This document shows, piece after piece, positions 62,886 through 64,000 of a DNA stretch of 64,000 nt. The notes below the pieces were generated by a model. The model ran no database searches. It was not told the origin of the DNA and saw only the letters and a list, made by a program, of their open reading frames with translations. Position numbers and translations under genes: made by a program. Origin of the DNA: Anderseniella sp964390445 (GTDB lineage: Bacteria; Pseudomonadota; Alphaproteobacteria; Rhizobiales; Aestuariivirgaceae); assembly GCA_964390445.1 (NCBI GenBank), contig CAYMJJ010000003.1:1-64000 (forward strand), given 5' to 3'. The first letter of the stretch is position 1; every line of letters starts with the position of its first letter.

Positions 62886-64000
62886 CTAACTGGTGCCGCC
62901 CCGGCTTGCCACTGTTTTCAGTTGATAGACCAGTTCGAGGGCCTCGAGTGGACTGAGCTCGTCGGGCAGCACCTTTGCAAGCCTTGCCTGAAGCTCTGCC
63001 ATGACAGGATTGGCCGATCCTGTTCCAACGCCAGATGCAGGCCGGACCGCAGCCGCGAACAGGGGCAGTTCGTCGGCGATGCGCTGGCTCGACCGCGGCC
63101 GGTCGGTTTCTTCGAGCAGCTTGAGCACCTCACTGGCCCGTTCGATAACGGTTAGTGGCAAGCCGGCAAGCCGGGCGACCTGGATGCCATAAGAGCGGTC
63201 TGCTGCGCCGGGCACGACCTCGTGCAGGAAGACAACCTCGCCTTGAAATTCGCGCACCTTGACCGTCGCATTGGCAACTCTGTCCAGCCGCGACGCGAGT
63301 GCGGTTAGCTCGTGGTAGTGGGTCGCAAACAACGCGCGACACATGTTGACCGAGTGCAGATGCTCAACGCATGCCCACGCAATGGACAGCCCGTCATAGG
63401 TGGCCGTACCCCGGCCGATCTCGTCCAGGATAACCAGCGATCGTTCCGTGGCCAGGTTGAGGATTGTGGCTGTCTCGACCATTTCGACCATGAAGGTAGA
63501 TCGGCCCCGCGCAAGATCATCGGCGGCACCGACGCGAGAGAATACCCGGTCCACCACGCCGATGTGCGCCGACTTCGCCGGCACAAAGCTGCCGGCCTGG
63601 GCCAGCAGCGCGATGATCGCATTCTGGCGCAGGTAGGTGGACTTGCCCGCCATGTTCGGCCCGGTGATCAGCTTGATGTGCCGCAACGGTTCACCATCCG
63701 GCGTTGTCACGCCAGCAGACAGGTCGCAGTCGTTGGGTACGAATGCCGTACCGCGCTGCTGCCGCAGGGCCAGTTCCACGACAGGATGACGGCCGCCTTC
63801 AATATTGAATGTTCGCGAAGCGTCCATGAAGGGCCGGGTAAAAGACTGCTTCACAGCAAGGGCTGCCAGGCTGGTCACCACATCCAGTTCGGCCAGCGCA
63901 CGCGCCATGGCATGCAGCATGCCTGCGCGATCACGCACCATGACAGCCAGCCTTGCAAACATCTCCAGTTCTATGGCTTTCGCCCGGTCAGCGGCGGACA
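62886..64000 (-). CDS. mutS: DNA mismatch repair ATPase MutS, C-terminal part
   Basis: Mismatch-recognition ATPase; the window holds about the last 370 residues, and the frame stays open to the right-hand edge (the sequence before the first visible methionine, ADRAKAIELE, is MutS-like). Walker A is TGPNMAGKSTYLRQNAII, Walker B LVILDEIGRGTATYDGLSIAWA and the signature region AADDLARGRSTFMVEM. The C-terminal tail beginning at VRPASG precedes the helical end. The N-terminal mismatch-binding domain lies outside the window. Confidence 0.96.
   Translation of the reverse strand, partial: SAADRAKAIELEMFARLAVMVRDRAGMLHAMARALAELDVVTSLAALAVKQSFTRPFMDASRTFNIEGGRHPVVELALRQQRGTAFVPNDCDLSAGVTTPDGEPLRHIKLITGPNMAGKSTYLRQNAIIALLAQAGSFVPAKSAHIGVVDRVFSRVGAADDLARGRSTFMVEMVETATILNLATERSLVILDEIGRGTATYDGLSIAWACVEHLHSVNMCRALFATHYHELTALASRLDRVANATVKVREFQGEVVFLHEVVPGAADRSYGIQVARLAGLPLTVIERASEVLKLLEETDRPRSSQRIADELPLFAAAVRPASGVGTGSANPVMAELQARLAKVLPDELSPLEALELVYQLKTVASRGGTS

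Overview
The window is a GC-rich chromosomal segment of an alphaproteobacterium, most likely of the Rhizobiales/Hyphomicrobiales. I infer this from conserved blocks in the usual order (rpsT-dnaA-dnaN-recF-gyrB; ubiE-ubiB-coaBC-dut; fabI-fabB-fabA divergent from irr; rimP-nusA-ylxR-infB-rbfA-truB-rpsO-pnp; miaB-phoH-ybeY-corC-lnt-XRE-metK-trmB), from an Irr-type Fur protein and a RegA/RegB pair, from a CtrA-type site, and from the family of dispersed palindromic repeats built around CCGAAAA...TTTTCGG. No rRNA, tRNA, CRISPR array, prophage or insertion sequence was seen. One 100-N scaffold gap lies at 16912-17011.

Layout. 1-9550 is the accessory part: the end of pyrC, pobA, a GT4 glycosyltransferase, then a tightly coupled minus-strand trio (CrtI/CrtN-like desaturase, PlsC-like acyltransferase, CrtQ-like glycosyltransferase) that looks like a glycosylated and acylated carotenoid-acid cassette, a divergent ABC exporter pair and mmcB. 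9554-14654 holds the redox regulators regA and regB, a divergent SCO1/SenC copper chaperone, an intracellular PHB depolymerase and a YgjP-type metalloprotease. 14685-24750 holds a class A penicillin-binding protein with a perfect CtrA motif upstream, the assembly gap, and gyrB-recF-dnaN-dnaA-rpsT. 24981-31744 holds an enoyl-CoA hydratase, mutM and the plus-strand ubiE-ubiB-coaBC-dut-moeB run. 31748-35099 is fatty-acid synthesis plus irr. 35182-39738 has an SH3-domain protein, a 2-hydroxyacid dehydrogenase, a tandem palindromic repeat, pnp and rpsO. 39896-47638 is the translation/transcription-factor operon and trmB. 47660-64000 runs metK, an XRE regulator, lnt, corC-like, ybeY, phoH, miaB, a tsaB-rimI fusion, nfu, trpS, murJ, glnD and the 3' part of mutS.

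Most of the window is ordinary housekeeping DNA, and I do not see a wholly new system. The most interesting signals are the pigment-tailoring cassette, an Irr-box-like palindrome in front of the Fe-S gene nfu with irr itself in the same window, the CtrA site in front of the PBP gene, a met-regulon-like operator before metK, a palindrome before the PHB depolymerase gene, the tsaB-rimI fusion, palindromic repeats that overlap two stop codons, and a 55-bp exact duplication flanking the N gap that points to an assembly join rather than missing sequence.
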